64,000 nucleotides of DNA from positions 1 to 64,000 of the forward strand of contig LFFE01000012.1 in assembly GCA_001510385.1 (NCBI GenBank), written 5' to 3'. The stretch comes from Actinobacteria bacterium casp-actino5. GTDB lineage: Bacteria; Actinomycetota; Acidimicrobiia; Acidimicrobiales; Ilumatobacteraceae. Of this stretch, positions 26,028-34,455 are shown in pieces (position 1 is the stretch's first letter; each line of letters opens with the position of its first letter). A program made the translations under genes and the position numbers. The notes under the pieces are model-generated. The model had not been told where the DNA came from. It saw only the letters and a list, made by a program, of their open reading frames with translations, and searched no databases.

Positions 26028-28562
26028 ATGGCGAACGTCCCGGAGAAACCAAGCCTCGACGGAATTGAACAGCGGTGGTCCTCGGTATGGGACCAAGAGG
26101 GCATCTACTCCTTCGATCGAGCGGCGTCGAGAGCCGATGTGTTCTCCATCGACACGCCGCCACCAACGGTGTCAGGCTCGCTCCACATGGGCCACGTCTT
26201 CTCGTACACACACACCGATGCAATTGCCAGATTCCATCGGATGAATGGAAAGTCTGTCTTCTACCCAATGGGATGGGATGACAACGGCCTTCCTACCGAA
26301 CGACGAGTGCAGAACTACTTCGGCGTTCGATGCGATCCTTCGCAGCCGTATGTGCAGGGCTTTGAGCCTCCTTTTAGAGGTGACCCGCCAAAGGATCACC
26401 GAGCTGTTCCCATCTCGCGGCCAAACTTCCTTGAGCTATGCGATGAACTCGTCGCTCTCGACGAACAAGTGTTTGAGGATCTCTTTCGCCGCTTGGGGCT
26501 CTCGGTCGACTGGTCGCTGCTCTACGCAACGATTGATGAGCGGTCACGTCGAGTCAGCCAGCGGGCATTCCTTCGGAACCTTTCCCGAGGCGAGGCCTAC
26601 AGTGCCGAGGCACCGACACTGTGGGATGTCGATTTCCAAACCGCAGTTGCCCAAGCAGAAATGGAAGACCGCGATCGCCCAGGCGCGTACCACAAGCTCG
26701 CCTTTCACCGCGCTGACGACTCAGGCGACATCCTCATCGACACCACCCGCCCGGAGCTTCTCGCAGCATGCGTGGCTCTCGTTGCGCACCCAGATGACGA
26801 GCGCTACCAGCCGGTGTTTGGATCGACGGTCGTCACACCCCTCTACGGTGTAGAGGTACCGGTTGTCGCTCATCCATTGGCTCAACCCGACAAGGGAACT
26901 GGCATCGCGATGATCTGCACCTTCGGAGATCTCACCGATGTCATCTGGTGGCGTGAACTCCAACTTCCCACACGCGCCATCATTGGCCGCAACGGTCAAA
27001 TAGTTTCCGATCCCCCAGCTGGCGTGAAGGCTGAGGCCTACGCCGAAATTGCACGGCTCAACGTCAAGCAAGCACAGCGAAAAGTTGTTGAGATGCTCAC
27101 CGAATCGGGTGAACTCATCGGCGAACCGCAACCGCTAGAACATCCCGTGAAGTTCTATGAGCGTGGAGAGCGTCCTCTCGAAATTGTCACCAGTCGCCAG
27201 TGGTACATCTCAAACGGTGGCCGCGATGCTGACCTTCGAGGCGCACTCGTGAAACGGGGCAACGAACTCACCTGGCACCCAGACCACATGCGGCACCGTT
27301 ACGAAAATTGGGTTGAAGGCCTCAACGGCGACTGGCTTGTCAGCCGTCAACGGTTCTTTGGTGTGCCCTTCCCGATCTGGTACCCGCTTGATGCTGATGG
27401 AGAGCCAGATCACAACAATCCACTTCTCCCGGATGAGTCTGACCTGCCAATCGATCCATCAACCGACATCCCGGCCGGGTATTCAACCGATCAGCGCGAT
27501 GTCCCCGGTGGGTTCACTGGCGACCCCGACGTGCTCGATACTTGGGCGACAAGTTCACTCAGCCCACACATTGCGTCGAAGTGGGAAGAATACGATGCAT
27601 TGTTTGATCAAGTGTTCCCGATGGACATGCGGCCTCAGGGGCACGACATCATTCGAACATGGCTGTTCTCGTCGATGGTGCGTTCACATCATGAACACCA
27701 GGAGATTCCATGGCGACATGCGGCACTTTCAGGATGGATCCTTGACCCTGACCGCAAGAAAATGTCGAAGTCAAAGGGCAACGTCGTCACGCCAATGGCC
27801 CTCTTCGACTCATACGGAACCGACGCTGTCCGTTATTGGGCTGCGTCAGCCCGTCCAGGAGTCGATACCGCGTTCAGCGAAGACCAGATGAAAGTCGGTC
27901 GAAAGCTCGCGAACAAGCTGCTGAACATCACCCGTTTTGTTCATGGCTTCGGTCCAGCACCAATCAACGTCAACGAATTGAATCCTGTCGACGCGTCGAT
28001 GCTCGCTCGACTCGATGCTGTGATCACCGAGGCAACGACAGCGTTCGAAGAATTCGACTACGCCCGCGCACTTGAACGAACTGAGTCATTTTTTTGGTGG
28101 TTCTGTGACGACTACGTCGAGCTCGTGAAGTCACGTGCCTACGACACCGACAACCCACATCAAGCGTCAGCATTGACCTCGTTGCACACGGCTGTCAACA
28201 CTCTGCAGCGTCTCTTCGCCCCACTGATTCCATTCGCTACGGAAGAAGCATGGCGATGGGATAACGAGACAAGTATCCATATTGCGCCTTGGCCGACCAC
28301 CACGAACAAGGGTGGCGATGCTCAACTTCTCAGTCCAATCCTTGAAGCACTCTCCCTTGTGCGGAGATCAAAGACTGAAGCCAAAGTGAGTCAGCGAGCC
28401 GTTGTTGAATCACTCGGTGTCAGCGTGCCGTCTGACCAGCGAGGCGCGCTTGACGCCGGTGTTGATGATCTATGTCGAGCGGGCTCGATTACTACGATCA
28501 GCGTTTCCAATACCGACAGCGATGCTCTGTCATGCAATGTGACCCTCGCGCCATCGGAGTGA
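26028..28562 (+). CDS. valS: Valyl-tRNA synthetase
   Basis: 844 residues from ATG 26028. HIGH motif region PPPTVSGSLHMGHVFSYTHTD, KMSKS motif RKKMSKSKGNVVTP, anticodon domain ending in a short tail. The loop after HIGH reads GWDDNGLPTERRVQ rather than the usual bacterial GTDHAGIATQ, a form I associate with archaeal-type ValRS and some actinobacteria. No long C-terminal coiled coil is apparent. The longer open frame upstream overlaps cysS and was discarded. Confidence 0.93.
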   Translation: MANVPEKPSLDGIEQRWSSVWDQEGIYSFDRAASRADVFSIDTPPPTVSGSLHMGHVFSYTHTDAIARFHRMNGKSVFYPMGWDDNGLPTERRVQNYFGVRCDPSQPYVQGFEPPFRGDPPKDHRAVPISRPNFLELCDELVALDEQVFEDLFRRLGLSVDWSLLYATIDERSRRVSQRAFLRNLSRGEAYSAEAPTLWDVDFQTAVAQAEMEDRDRPGAYHKLAFHRADDSGDILIDTTRPELLAACVALVAHPDDERYQPVFGSTVVTPLYGVEVPVVAHPLAQPDKGTGIAMICTFGDLTDVIWWRELQLPTRAIIGRNGQIVSDPPAGVKAEAYAEIARLNVKQAQRKVVEMLTESGELIGEPQPLEHPVKFYERGERPLEIVTSRQWYISNGGRDADLRGALVKRGNELTWHPDHMRHRYENWVEGLNGDWLVSRQRFFGVPFPIWYPLDADGEPDHNNPLLPDESDLPIDPSTDIPAGYSTDQRDVPGGFTGDPDVLDTWATSSLSPHIASKWEEYDALFDQVFPMDMRPQGHDIIRTWLFSSMVRSHHEHQEIPWRHAALSGWILDPDRKKMSKSKGNVVTPMALFDSYGTDAVRYWAASARPGVDTAFSEDQMKVGRKLANKLLNITRFVHGFGPAPINVNELNPVDASMLARLDAVITEATTAFEEFDYARALERTESFFWWFCDDYVELVKSRAYDTDNPHQASALTSLHTAVNTLQRLFAPLIPFATEEAWRWDNETSIHIAPWPTTTNKGGDAQLLSPILEALSLVRRSKTEAKVSQRAVVESLGVSVPSDQRGALDAGVDDLCRAGSITTISVSNTDSDALSCNVTLAPSE

Positions 28563-28569
28563 CCGATAC

Positions 28570-29859
28570 ATGACTCAATCGACCTCGGCGACCCGCACAT
28601 GGCCCCAGCGCCTCACCATCTTTGCGGCTGCGTTGGTCTCATTTATTTGCCTCCTCACCGCAATCGGTCTCATCGGAGGTCGACTGGTGCTCGGCCAACG
28701 ACAACTCGTGGTGATTGAGCCGAGTGAGAACTCGTCGGTTTCGGCTTCGGCCGGACCAAGTACACGCAGTAACGAGGTGAACGACGAGGAACTTTCCATC
28801 GAAGAAGTCATTGAAGTCACGATTGGCGACATCGAACCTGGAGCTCGAAACTTCCTACTCGTCGGAACCGACAACAACGCATGTATCGATCCCGACTCGA
28901 AGTATGCGCCATATCTCCTCGGGCGCGCCGATTTCGGGGAACGCGCTGACGTCATCCAGATGTGGCGAGTGAACACCGACACCGGAGCAATTGCGGCGCT
29001 CTCGTTTCCTCGAGATCTTTACGTGCGTCTCGACGGTGGTCGGCGAGGTCGAATCAACTCAGCATTCGATGCCGAGGATCCAAACCGGTTGATCTCGACC
29101 ATCCGCTCAAATTTTGGAATCGACACCGACCACTACGTGCAAATCGATTTCTGTGCATTTAAGAATCTCGTTGACTCGGTAGGTGGCGTCGGAATCCCAT
29201 TTTCCTCACCGGTGCGTGACCGCGGAACCGGTCTTGAGATCAGAACGTCGGGATGCAGCACGCTCAATGGCGATGACGCACTTGCGTACGTGCGCTCAAG
29301 AAAACTTGAGTTCGAACGTCCCTCAGGCAGCGACAACTGGGTGATTGACGCGTCTAGTGACTGGGGGCGCATCGCCCGACAACAAGATTTCATCAAGCGA
29401 ACACTCGCAACAGTCGTGAATTCTGGACTGACCTCCCCATCAGTGGCAGGTGCCCTTATTGAAACCAACGCCGACCAAGTGGTGACCGACAGCAATTTGT
29501 CTGTCTCAACCATGCTCGGCTTTGCCAACATCCTTCGATCCGTAGACACATCGAATGCACGCTCATACCAAATTGATGCAGCGGGTCGAATTGTCGGTGG
29601 CCAATCAGTGCTGATTCCGACGCTGCAGAACAGCGCTATGCGTTCGATTCTCGACATCTTCCAAGGTGATTCGTTGATTGAGGGGTCGCCAATCACTCTC
29701 AACGATGTCACCACATCCGTTGACCCTGAGATCGAACAGGACGCTCCTGTCGGGGCTGCAGGCGAATCAACGCCACTTATTGCCGGCCTCCAACAACAAG
29801 ACACCCCTGATGACAATACGTTGGGCTGGGTTCCTGACTCGTCGGTTATCTGCGACTGA
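28570..29859 (+). CDS. LytR-CpsA-Psr (LCP) family protein
   Basis: 429 residues. A cytoplasmic N-tail and one TM (about 17-40) precede the LCP catalytic domain: NFLLVGTD, ERADVIQMWRVN, SFPRDLYVRL with the key Arg, GRINSAF, and the ALAYVRSR and RIARQQDFI segments. LCP enzymes attach lipid-linked glycans (arabinogalactan, teichoic or capsule polymers) to peptidoglycan. The gene starts 7 bp after valS and its end overlaps the convergent VWA gene by 14 bp. Confidence 0.9.
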   Translation: MTQSTSATRTWPQRLTIFAAALVSFICLLTAIGLIGGRLVLGQRQLVVIEPSENSSVSASAGPSTRSNEVNDEELSIEEVIEVTIGDIEPGARNFLLVGTDNNACIDPDSKYAPYLLGRADFGERADVIQMWRVNTDTGAIAALSFPRDLYVRLDGGRRGRINSAFDAEDPNRLISTIRSNFGIDTDHYVQIDFCAFKNLVDSVGGVGIPFSSPVRDRGTGLEIRTSGCSTLNGDDALAYVRSRKLEFERPSGSDNWVIDASSDWGRIARQQDFIKRTLATVVNSGLTSPSVAGALIETNADQVVTDSNLSVSTMLGFANILRSVDTSNARSYQIDAAGRIVGGQSVLIPTLQNSAMRSILDIFQGDSLIEGSPITLNDVTTSVDPEIEQDAPVGAAGESTPLIAGLQQQDTPDDNTLGWVPDSSVICD

Positions 29860-30718
29860 GTAATTCGTCGAGTGCTCTCGCGACATCGCGTGGGCCATCA
29901 ACGGTGATCAACACCGCCCCCGTCGCATCAGAGAGTGAGCGTGCGTCCTCGGCATCACCCGCTGGTGCAACGATCACTAGTTCGTCGAGCGAGCGAGCGA
30001 ACGGCACGGCATCCTCGATTGACCGATCTCGGCAATCTGACAGCAGCACCGTGAGGTGACGACCACATCGAGCAGATTCGTGCTCGGCGATCGCGGCCGA
30101 AATTCCGTTCGCCACACAGGTAGTTCCATGACCGCGTAATGCCAGCACAGCATTCACAACGCCATCAGTTGATTGGTGCTCGGAGGTCGACATCGAACGC
30201 ACCACTTCTGCTTCGCCAGAAAACGCAATGATGGCGTGTGAAGATGGAGCACGAATTGCGACTGCTGCTGAAGCGAGCAAAGCCGATGCCAACGCTTCAC
30301 CTTTCATCGATCCTGAGCGATCAATAACGAGACACACCGCCGTATCAGGTCGCTCCCAATCAATCACTCGCAACATGTCTGAATCGACAAGTAACCCCCC
30401 CGCCTCAGCAACCGATTCGACTGCTGAATCAACGTCAAGATCACCTGCATCTCGCAGCGGCATTGACCGCAGACGGCCGACTTTTCCGCGGACAGCACGA
30501 CCGCGTCGGGCCATATCGATAACGATCCGCTCGGCAAGCAGTCTGGCTTTGGACCGAAGTTCAGCGTCGACTGCATCTCCCAACGTGATGAGGAGCGACA
30601 TTGCTTCGTCGGGATGATCGGCAAGAAGGCGGTCCATCACCTGCTCATCAAGTTCGCCAACGTCAGGTGAGAGTTCATCAAAATGCGCGACCGACATCAT
30701 CTGTTGTCGAGAGACCAT
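29846..30718 (-). CDS. VWA-domain protein (MoxR partner)
   Basis: 290 residues. The N-terminal half is helical; the C-terminal half is a von Willebrand A domain with an intact MIDAS (DRSGSM, D133/S135/S137), then the Thr of GHGTTCV and an SDC segment. VWA proteins paired with MoxR ATPases act as co-chaperones that insert metals or remodel enzymes. The gene follows the MoxR gene by 44 bp in an operon headed by an alcohol dehydrogenase, so that enzyme is a plausible client. The 3' end overlaps the LCP gene. Confidence 0.87.
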   Translation of the reverse strand: MVSRQQMMSVAHFDELSPDVGELDEQVMDRLLADHPDEAMSLLITLGDAVDAELRSKARLLAERIVIDMARRGRAVRGKVGRLRSMPLRDAGDLDVDSAVESVAEAGGLLVDSDMLRVIDWERPDTAVCLVIDRSGSMKGEALASALLASAAVAIRAPSSHAIIAFSGEAEVVRSMSTSEHQSTDGVVNAVLALRGHGTTCVANGISAAIAEHESARCGRHLTVLLSDCRDRSIEDAVPFARSLDELVIVAPAGDAEDARSLSDATGAVLITVDGPRDVARALDELLSRR

Positions 30719-30762
30719 CGTTCGAGGGGCTACTCCCCCATGTGCGCCAGAGGGTGGCGGTG

Positions 30763-31692
30763 TTATGTCGCCCGACTCGCTGCGGTCGGGCTCGTTGCTT
30801 TTCCCGCCGAAGGATCAGCCTCGTGTGAATCAGGCTGATGAAACACCGACTGCCAGAGTTCTTCCACGATCTCTTCGGCTGAACGGGACGCACCTTCTCG
30901 AACTCGAACCCGACCCGAAAGTGCGACAAGCGCAGCATCAAGGGTCACCCCATCGTCATCAGATGCCAGTGACCGAATCTCGCCAAGCTCCTGGCTCACC
31001 ATGCAAAGGTCAATAGCTCCCCGTACAGAGGAACCCGCCCTAAGGTCTGGATGACTTCGAGTCGCACGAGCGATCTCGACCGCCGCAGACTGAAGTTTGA
31101 CCGAAGCACCCGACTGCTGAACCGCAACGATTGCACGCTCATCTTCTTCGGATTGGTAGTCCATTACAACCCTGCACACGCGGTCGTAGACCGCTCCTGC
31201 GATTCTCGCTGTGCCAACAGCATCGAATGGGTTCATCGCTGCCACCAACCTGAAACCGTTCTCAGCAACGACACGCCCAAGTCGAGGCACGTGCACCTCT
31301 CGCTCGCTCATCACCGTGACCAATGCGTTGAGCGTTTCTTCAGGCACGCGGTTGATCTCTTCGACATATAGCAGTGAACCCTGCCGCAGTGCCCGCACAA
31401 GAGGTCCGTCAACAAAAATGTCTGACGAATAGCCCTCGGCGAGCACCAATGCCGGATCAAAATGACCAATTAATCGTGATGGAGTGAGCTCCGCTGTTCC
31501 CTCGACAAACTCGAATTCAACGCCAAGCGCAGACGCAACGCCGCGCAGCAGCGTTGACTTTCCGGTGCCAGGCGGCCCCTCTAACAGCACGTGACGGTCA
31601 GCAACGAGCGCAGCTACCACGAGTTCCGACTCGCGACGACGACCCACCACCGCAGCAACGAGTTGGTCGACCGCCAGCCGAGAATTCACCAT
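30763..31692 (-). CDS. MoxR-family AAA+ ATPase
   Basis: 309 residues. Walker A GPPGTGKS at 39-46, Walker B LLYVEEINR, sensor 1 in LVAAMNPFDAVG, and an arginine finger region around YDRVCRV; the C-terminal lid is the AAA_3 type. MoxR proteins, with a VWA partner, mature metal- or cofactor-containing enzymes such as methanol and CO dehydrogenases. The start ATG lies 15 bp after the NDMA-type alcohol dehydrogenase stop, so all three genes are one operon. The client assignment is inference. Confidence 0.9.
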   Translation of the reverse strand: MVNSRLAVDQLVAAVVGRRRESELVVAALVADRHVLLEGPPGTGKSTLLRGVASALGVEFEFVEGTAELTPSRLIGHFDPALVLAEGYSSDIFVDGPLVRALRQGSLLYVEEINRVPEETLNALVTVMSEREVHVPRLGRVVAENGFRLVAAMNPFDAVGTARIAGAVYDRVCRVVMDYQSEEDERAIVAVQQSGASVKLQSAAVEIARATRSHPDLRAGSSVRGAIDLCMVSQELGEIRSLASDDDGVTLDAALVALSGRVRVREGASRSAEEIVEELWQSVFHQPDSHEADPSAGKATSPTAASRAT

Positions 31693-31707
31693 GTCAACCT
31701 TTGAAAG

Positions 31708-32835
31708 TCAGTCGAAAATGATGACGCCACGAATGTTCTCACCATTACGCATCGCCTCATACCCCTCGTTGATCTGGTCGAGGGTGTAGGTCTGGGTCAC
31801 CAACTCATCGAGTTTGAGTTGCCCCTGGGTGTACAACTCCATGAGCTTGGGGATGTCCGTACGAATGTTCGCTGAGCCAAACAGTGATCCGACGATCTCT
31901 TTTTCGAACAAGGTGAGGAAGGCACCAGGAATTGAGATCGACTGCTCGTGCGTTGGATGGATATTGGTCACGACAGTTCGTGACTTCTTTGCGCTCAACC
32001 AAAATGCCTCGCCGAGCACGCTTCCATCACCGACGCCCATCGTCATGATGACCTTGTCAAAGCCTCGACCCCAAGTTGACTCACCAAGGTTTTCAAGCGC
32101 TTCAGCAACGGACGCATAAGTGTGAGTTGCGCCAAACTCCATTGCCATCTCACGCTTGAACTCGACCGGATCAATCGCTGTAATTGACCGCGCGCCAGCG
32201 AGTTTTGCGCCCTGAATCGCATTCGAGCCGATACCACCGCAGCCGACGACAGCAACAAAATCGCCAGGCTTAATGTCAGCTGCGTACACCGCTGAACCCC
32301 AACCAGTGACCACACCACAGCCAAGGAGACAGGCCTTGTCGAGCGGCCAATCTTTCTCGATCTTGACGCAACTCGCCTCGTTGACCACCGTGTACTCGGC
32401 GAATGTACCGAGCAAACACATCAACGTGAGGTCTCGTCCATCAAGAGTGTGATGCCGAGCAGTTCCGTCAGAGATTTGCATTCCTTTCGCAAATTCAGTT
32501 CCGCCGACGTCACAGAGATTCGAGTGTCCCTGCGAGCACGGTCCACAACGGCCGCATGCCGGGATGAACCCGAAGACAACATGGTCGCCTGGTTCTAGCC
32601 AATTAACACCTTCGCCAACTTCAACAACAACGCCGGCACCTTCGTGTCCACCAATAATTGGCATGCCTGCAGTTGCACCCGCAAGGTCTCCAGTCACGAG
32701 GTGCTCATCTGAGTGACACATTCCCGAAGCGGCAAGTTTCACCAAGACTTCACCAGCCTTTGGTGGATCGAGTTCAATTTCTTCCACACTCCACGGTGCG
32801 TGGAGTTCGTGCAAAACTGCCGCTCGTGTCCTCAT
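31708..32835 (-). CDS. NDMA-dependent nicotinoprotein alcohol dehydrogenase (mycofactocin-associated, Zn-MDR)
   Basis: 375 residues. MRTRAAVLHELHAPWSVEE, GMCHSDEHLVTGD (catalytic zinc), CGRCGPCSQGHSNLC (structural zinc), LCLLGTFAEYTVVNEAS, GCGVVTGWGSAVYAA and the Rossmann loop GCGGIGSNAIQGAKLAGA fit the Rxyl_3153-type subfamily. Such enzymes keep NAD tightly bound and recycle it through mycofactocin (or the dye NDMA) instead of exchanging it. It is divergent from mftA with 111 bp between the starts and heads the moxR-VWA operon. The loop of a small inverted repeat carries its ribosome site. Confidence 0.92.
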   Translation of the reverse strand: MRTRAAVLHELHAPWSVEEIELDPPKAGEVLVKLAASGMCHSDEHLVTGDLAGATAGMPIIGGHEGAGVVVEVGEGVNWLEPGDHVVFGFIPACGRCGPCSQGHSNLCDVGGTEFAKGMQISDGTARHHTLDGRDLTLMCLLGTFAEYTVVNEASCVKIEKDWPLDKACLLGCGVVTGWGSAVYAADIKPGDFVAVVGCGGIGSNAIQGAKLAGARSITAIDPVEFKREMAMEFGATHTYASVAEALENLGESTWGRGFDKVIMTMGVGDGSVLGEAFWLSAKKSRTVVTNIHPTHEQSISIPGAFLTLFEKEIVGSLFGSANIRTDIPKLMELYTQGQLKLDELVTQTYTLDQINEGYEAMRNGENIRGVIIFD

Positions 32836-32836
32836 G

Positions 32837-32855
32837 TTGATTACCCCCTAATCAA
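32837..32855 (-). promoter_or_regulatory. Inverted repeat with the ADH ribosome site in its loop
   Basis: On the minus strand TTGATTA, GGGGG, TAATCAA, then C and ATG at 32835. The GGGGG Shine-Dalgarno lies exactly in the 5-nt loop of a perfect 7-bp repeat, eight bases before the start. It may be an RNA hairpin presenting or hiding the ribosome site, or a repressor operator. Confidence 0.55.
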
Positions 32856-32933
32856 GCACCCCAAGATGGTGCGTCCTTTCTGTGAAGAGTAGTTGGCAAT
32901 CGTCCCGAGAGCCATAGCCGGCTGGTCACGATG

Positions 32934-32939
32934 TACGAT
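32934..32939 (+). promoter_or_regulatory. mftA: Candidate -10 (TACGAT), leaderless mftA
   Basis: TACGAT, 7-nt spacer, ATG at 32947. No ribosome site precedes mftA, so the transcript is likely leaderless. No clear -35 was seen. Confidence 0.5.
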
Positions 32940-32946
32940 CTTGAAC

Positions 32947-33072
32947 ATGGATACAACGCAGCCACAAACCACGGAAGAACGTTCAGACGACGTTTCAGAT
33001 GTCGAAGTTGTCGCAGAAGAACTCGAACTCGTCGAAGAAATTTCCATCGACGGTATGTGCGGCGTGTACTGA
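32947..33072 (+). CDS. mftA: Mycofactocin precursor peptide
   Basis: A 41-residue peptide, mostly acidic, ending in IDGMCGVY. That C-terminal octapeptide is the invariant signature of MftA; its last two residues, Val-Tyr, are decarboxylated and cross-linked by MftC to build the mycofactocin core. The leader is Glu/Asp/Val rich as usual. The gene is followed 13 bp later by mftB. I translated it directly: ATG at 32947, TGA at 33070-33072. Confidence 0.97.
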   Translation: MDTTQPQTTEERSDDVSDVEVVAEELELVEEISIDGMCGVY

Positions 33073-33085
33073 CTCCTGTTCCGAC

Positions 33086-33343
33086 GTGCTCAACTCGCCG
33101 CTCAAACTGCACCCATCGGTAGCGCTCCGCCCAGAGCCATTTGGTGCGTTGGCGTACCACTACGACAATCGACGTCTCATTTTCTTGAAACATCCATCAA
33201 TTGTTGATGTGGTCAAAGATCTCGATCAGTATCCCGATCTTCAGTCAGCGCTGTGCGCCCATGGCATTGAGGAGCGACATTGGGATGCCTACGACAAGGC
33301 GATCTGCTCTCTCATTGAGTCTGATGTAGTGGTGCCACAATGA
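33086..33343 (+). CDS. mftB: Mycofactocin RiPP recognition/chaperone protein
   Basis: 85 residues from GTG 33086 (VLNSPLKLHPSVALRPEPFGALAY). The LHPSVALRPEPFGALAYHYDNRRLIFL stretch (33104-33184) is the conserved PqqD-like RRE fold of MftB, which binds the MftA leader and presents it to MftC. A longer frame begins inside mftA at 32999 but homology starts near 33086. There is no clear ribosome site, so coupling with mftA is likely. The stop overlaps the mftC start (ATGA). Confidence 0.93.
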   Translation: MLNSPLKLHPSVALRPEPFGALAYHYDNRRLIFLKHPSIVDVVKDLDQYPDLQSALCAHGIEERHWDAYDKAICSLIESDVVVPQ

Positions 33344-34455
33344 CCGCCCTCACCGAACGGATGAAAGATGGGCTCGACGCCCCGATCTGTATCACCTGGG
33401 AATTGACATACTCATGCAACCTGTCATGTGTGCACTGTCTGTCATCTTCTGGACGGCGTGATCCGAGGGAGCTTTCAACCGAAGAGGCATTTCGCGTCGT
33501 CGATGAACTGCGTGAAATGCAAGTGTTCTACGTCAACATTGGTGGTGGAGAGCCAATGATTCGACGAGACTTCTTCGACATTGTCGAATACGCAACGACA
33601 AGTGGAGTCGGAGTGAAGTTCTCCACAAATGGCACCTACATCGATGCCGCCACAGCCCAACGCCTTGCGACGATGGACTATCTCGACATTCAAATCAGCC
33701 TTGATGGCGCCGATGCTCAAACCAACGACGCAATTCGAGGTGAGGGCTCTTACGACACAGCAATGGCGGCGATGCGTCATTTGAAAAATGCGGGATTTGG
33801 TGAATTCAAAATCTCCGTCGTCGTCACCCGCCACAACATTTCCCAACTCGATGAATTCAAGTCGATTGCCGATGCGTTCGGTGCGCAGCTGCGCATCACC
33901 CGTCTTCGTCCATCGGGTCGAGCGGTTGACACCTGGCATGAACTTCATCCAACCCTTGATCAGCAACGCGAGCTTCACCAATGGCTACTCAGCCACGGCG
34001 AGGATGTATTGACCGGCGACTCATTCTTCCACCTCAATGCCCTCGGGGACAGCCTTCCCGGCCTCAACCTTTGTGGTGCCGGACGTGTCGTTTGCCTGAT
34101 TGATCCAATCGGAGATGTCTATGCCTGTCCATTCGTTATCCACGATGAGTTTCTCGCAGGCAACGTTCGCGACTCAGGCGGATTCGCTGCGGTTTGGCGC
34201 ACAAGCGACTGCTTCACCGACCTTCGCGGACCTCAGTCAGCAGGTGCCTGTGCATCATGTGGCTCGTGGGACGCATGCCAAGGTGGGTGCATGGCTGCCA
34301 AGTTCTTCACAGGTCTGCCCCTTGATGGTCCCGATCCAGAATGCGTAGGTGGCGACGGAGAGCATGCCCTTGCATCAGCGGGAGCAATTCCCCGGCCGAG
34401 CGGTGACCACTCAAAACCGGTTTCCGTGCAACTCGGGCGCCGCAGCACTACATGA
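33340..34455 (+). CDS. mftC: Mycofactocin radical SAM maturase
   Basis: 371 residues. The radical SAM cluster motif is C26-x3-C30-x2-C33 (CNLSCVHC), followed by IGGGEPMIRRDF and SLDGADAQTND. The SPASM region has the auxiliary-cluster cysteines: GLNLCGAG, VYACPF, CASCGSWDACQGGCM and PECV. MftC decarboxylates the C-terminal Tyr of MftA and then forms the Val-Tyr carbon-carbon bond. The start is coupled to mftB and the stop overlaps plsY (ATGA). Confidence 0.96.
   Translation: MTALTERMKDGLDAPICITWELTYSCNLSCVHCLSSSGRRDPRELSTEEAFRVVDELREMQVFYVNIGGGEPMIRRDFFDIVEYATTSGVGVKFSTNGTYIDAATAQRLATMDYLDIQISLDGADAQTNDAIRGEGSYDTAMAAMRHLKNAGFGEFKISVVVTRHNISQLDEFKSIADAFGAQLRITRLRPSGRAVDTWHELHPTLDQQRELHQWLLSHGEDVLTGDSFFHLNALGDSLPGLNLCGAGRVVCLIDPIGDVYACPFVIHDEFLAGNVRDSGGFAAVWRTSDCFTDLRGPQSAGACASCGSWDACQGGCMAAKFFTGLPLDGPDPECVGGDGEHALASAGAIPRPSGDHSKPVSVQLGRRSTT

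Noticed and set aside
32999-33085. Upstream extension of mftB
   Set aside because: It lies mostly inside mftA in another frame; family similarity begins at the LHPSVALRPEPFG segment.
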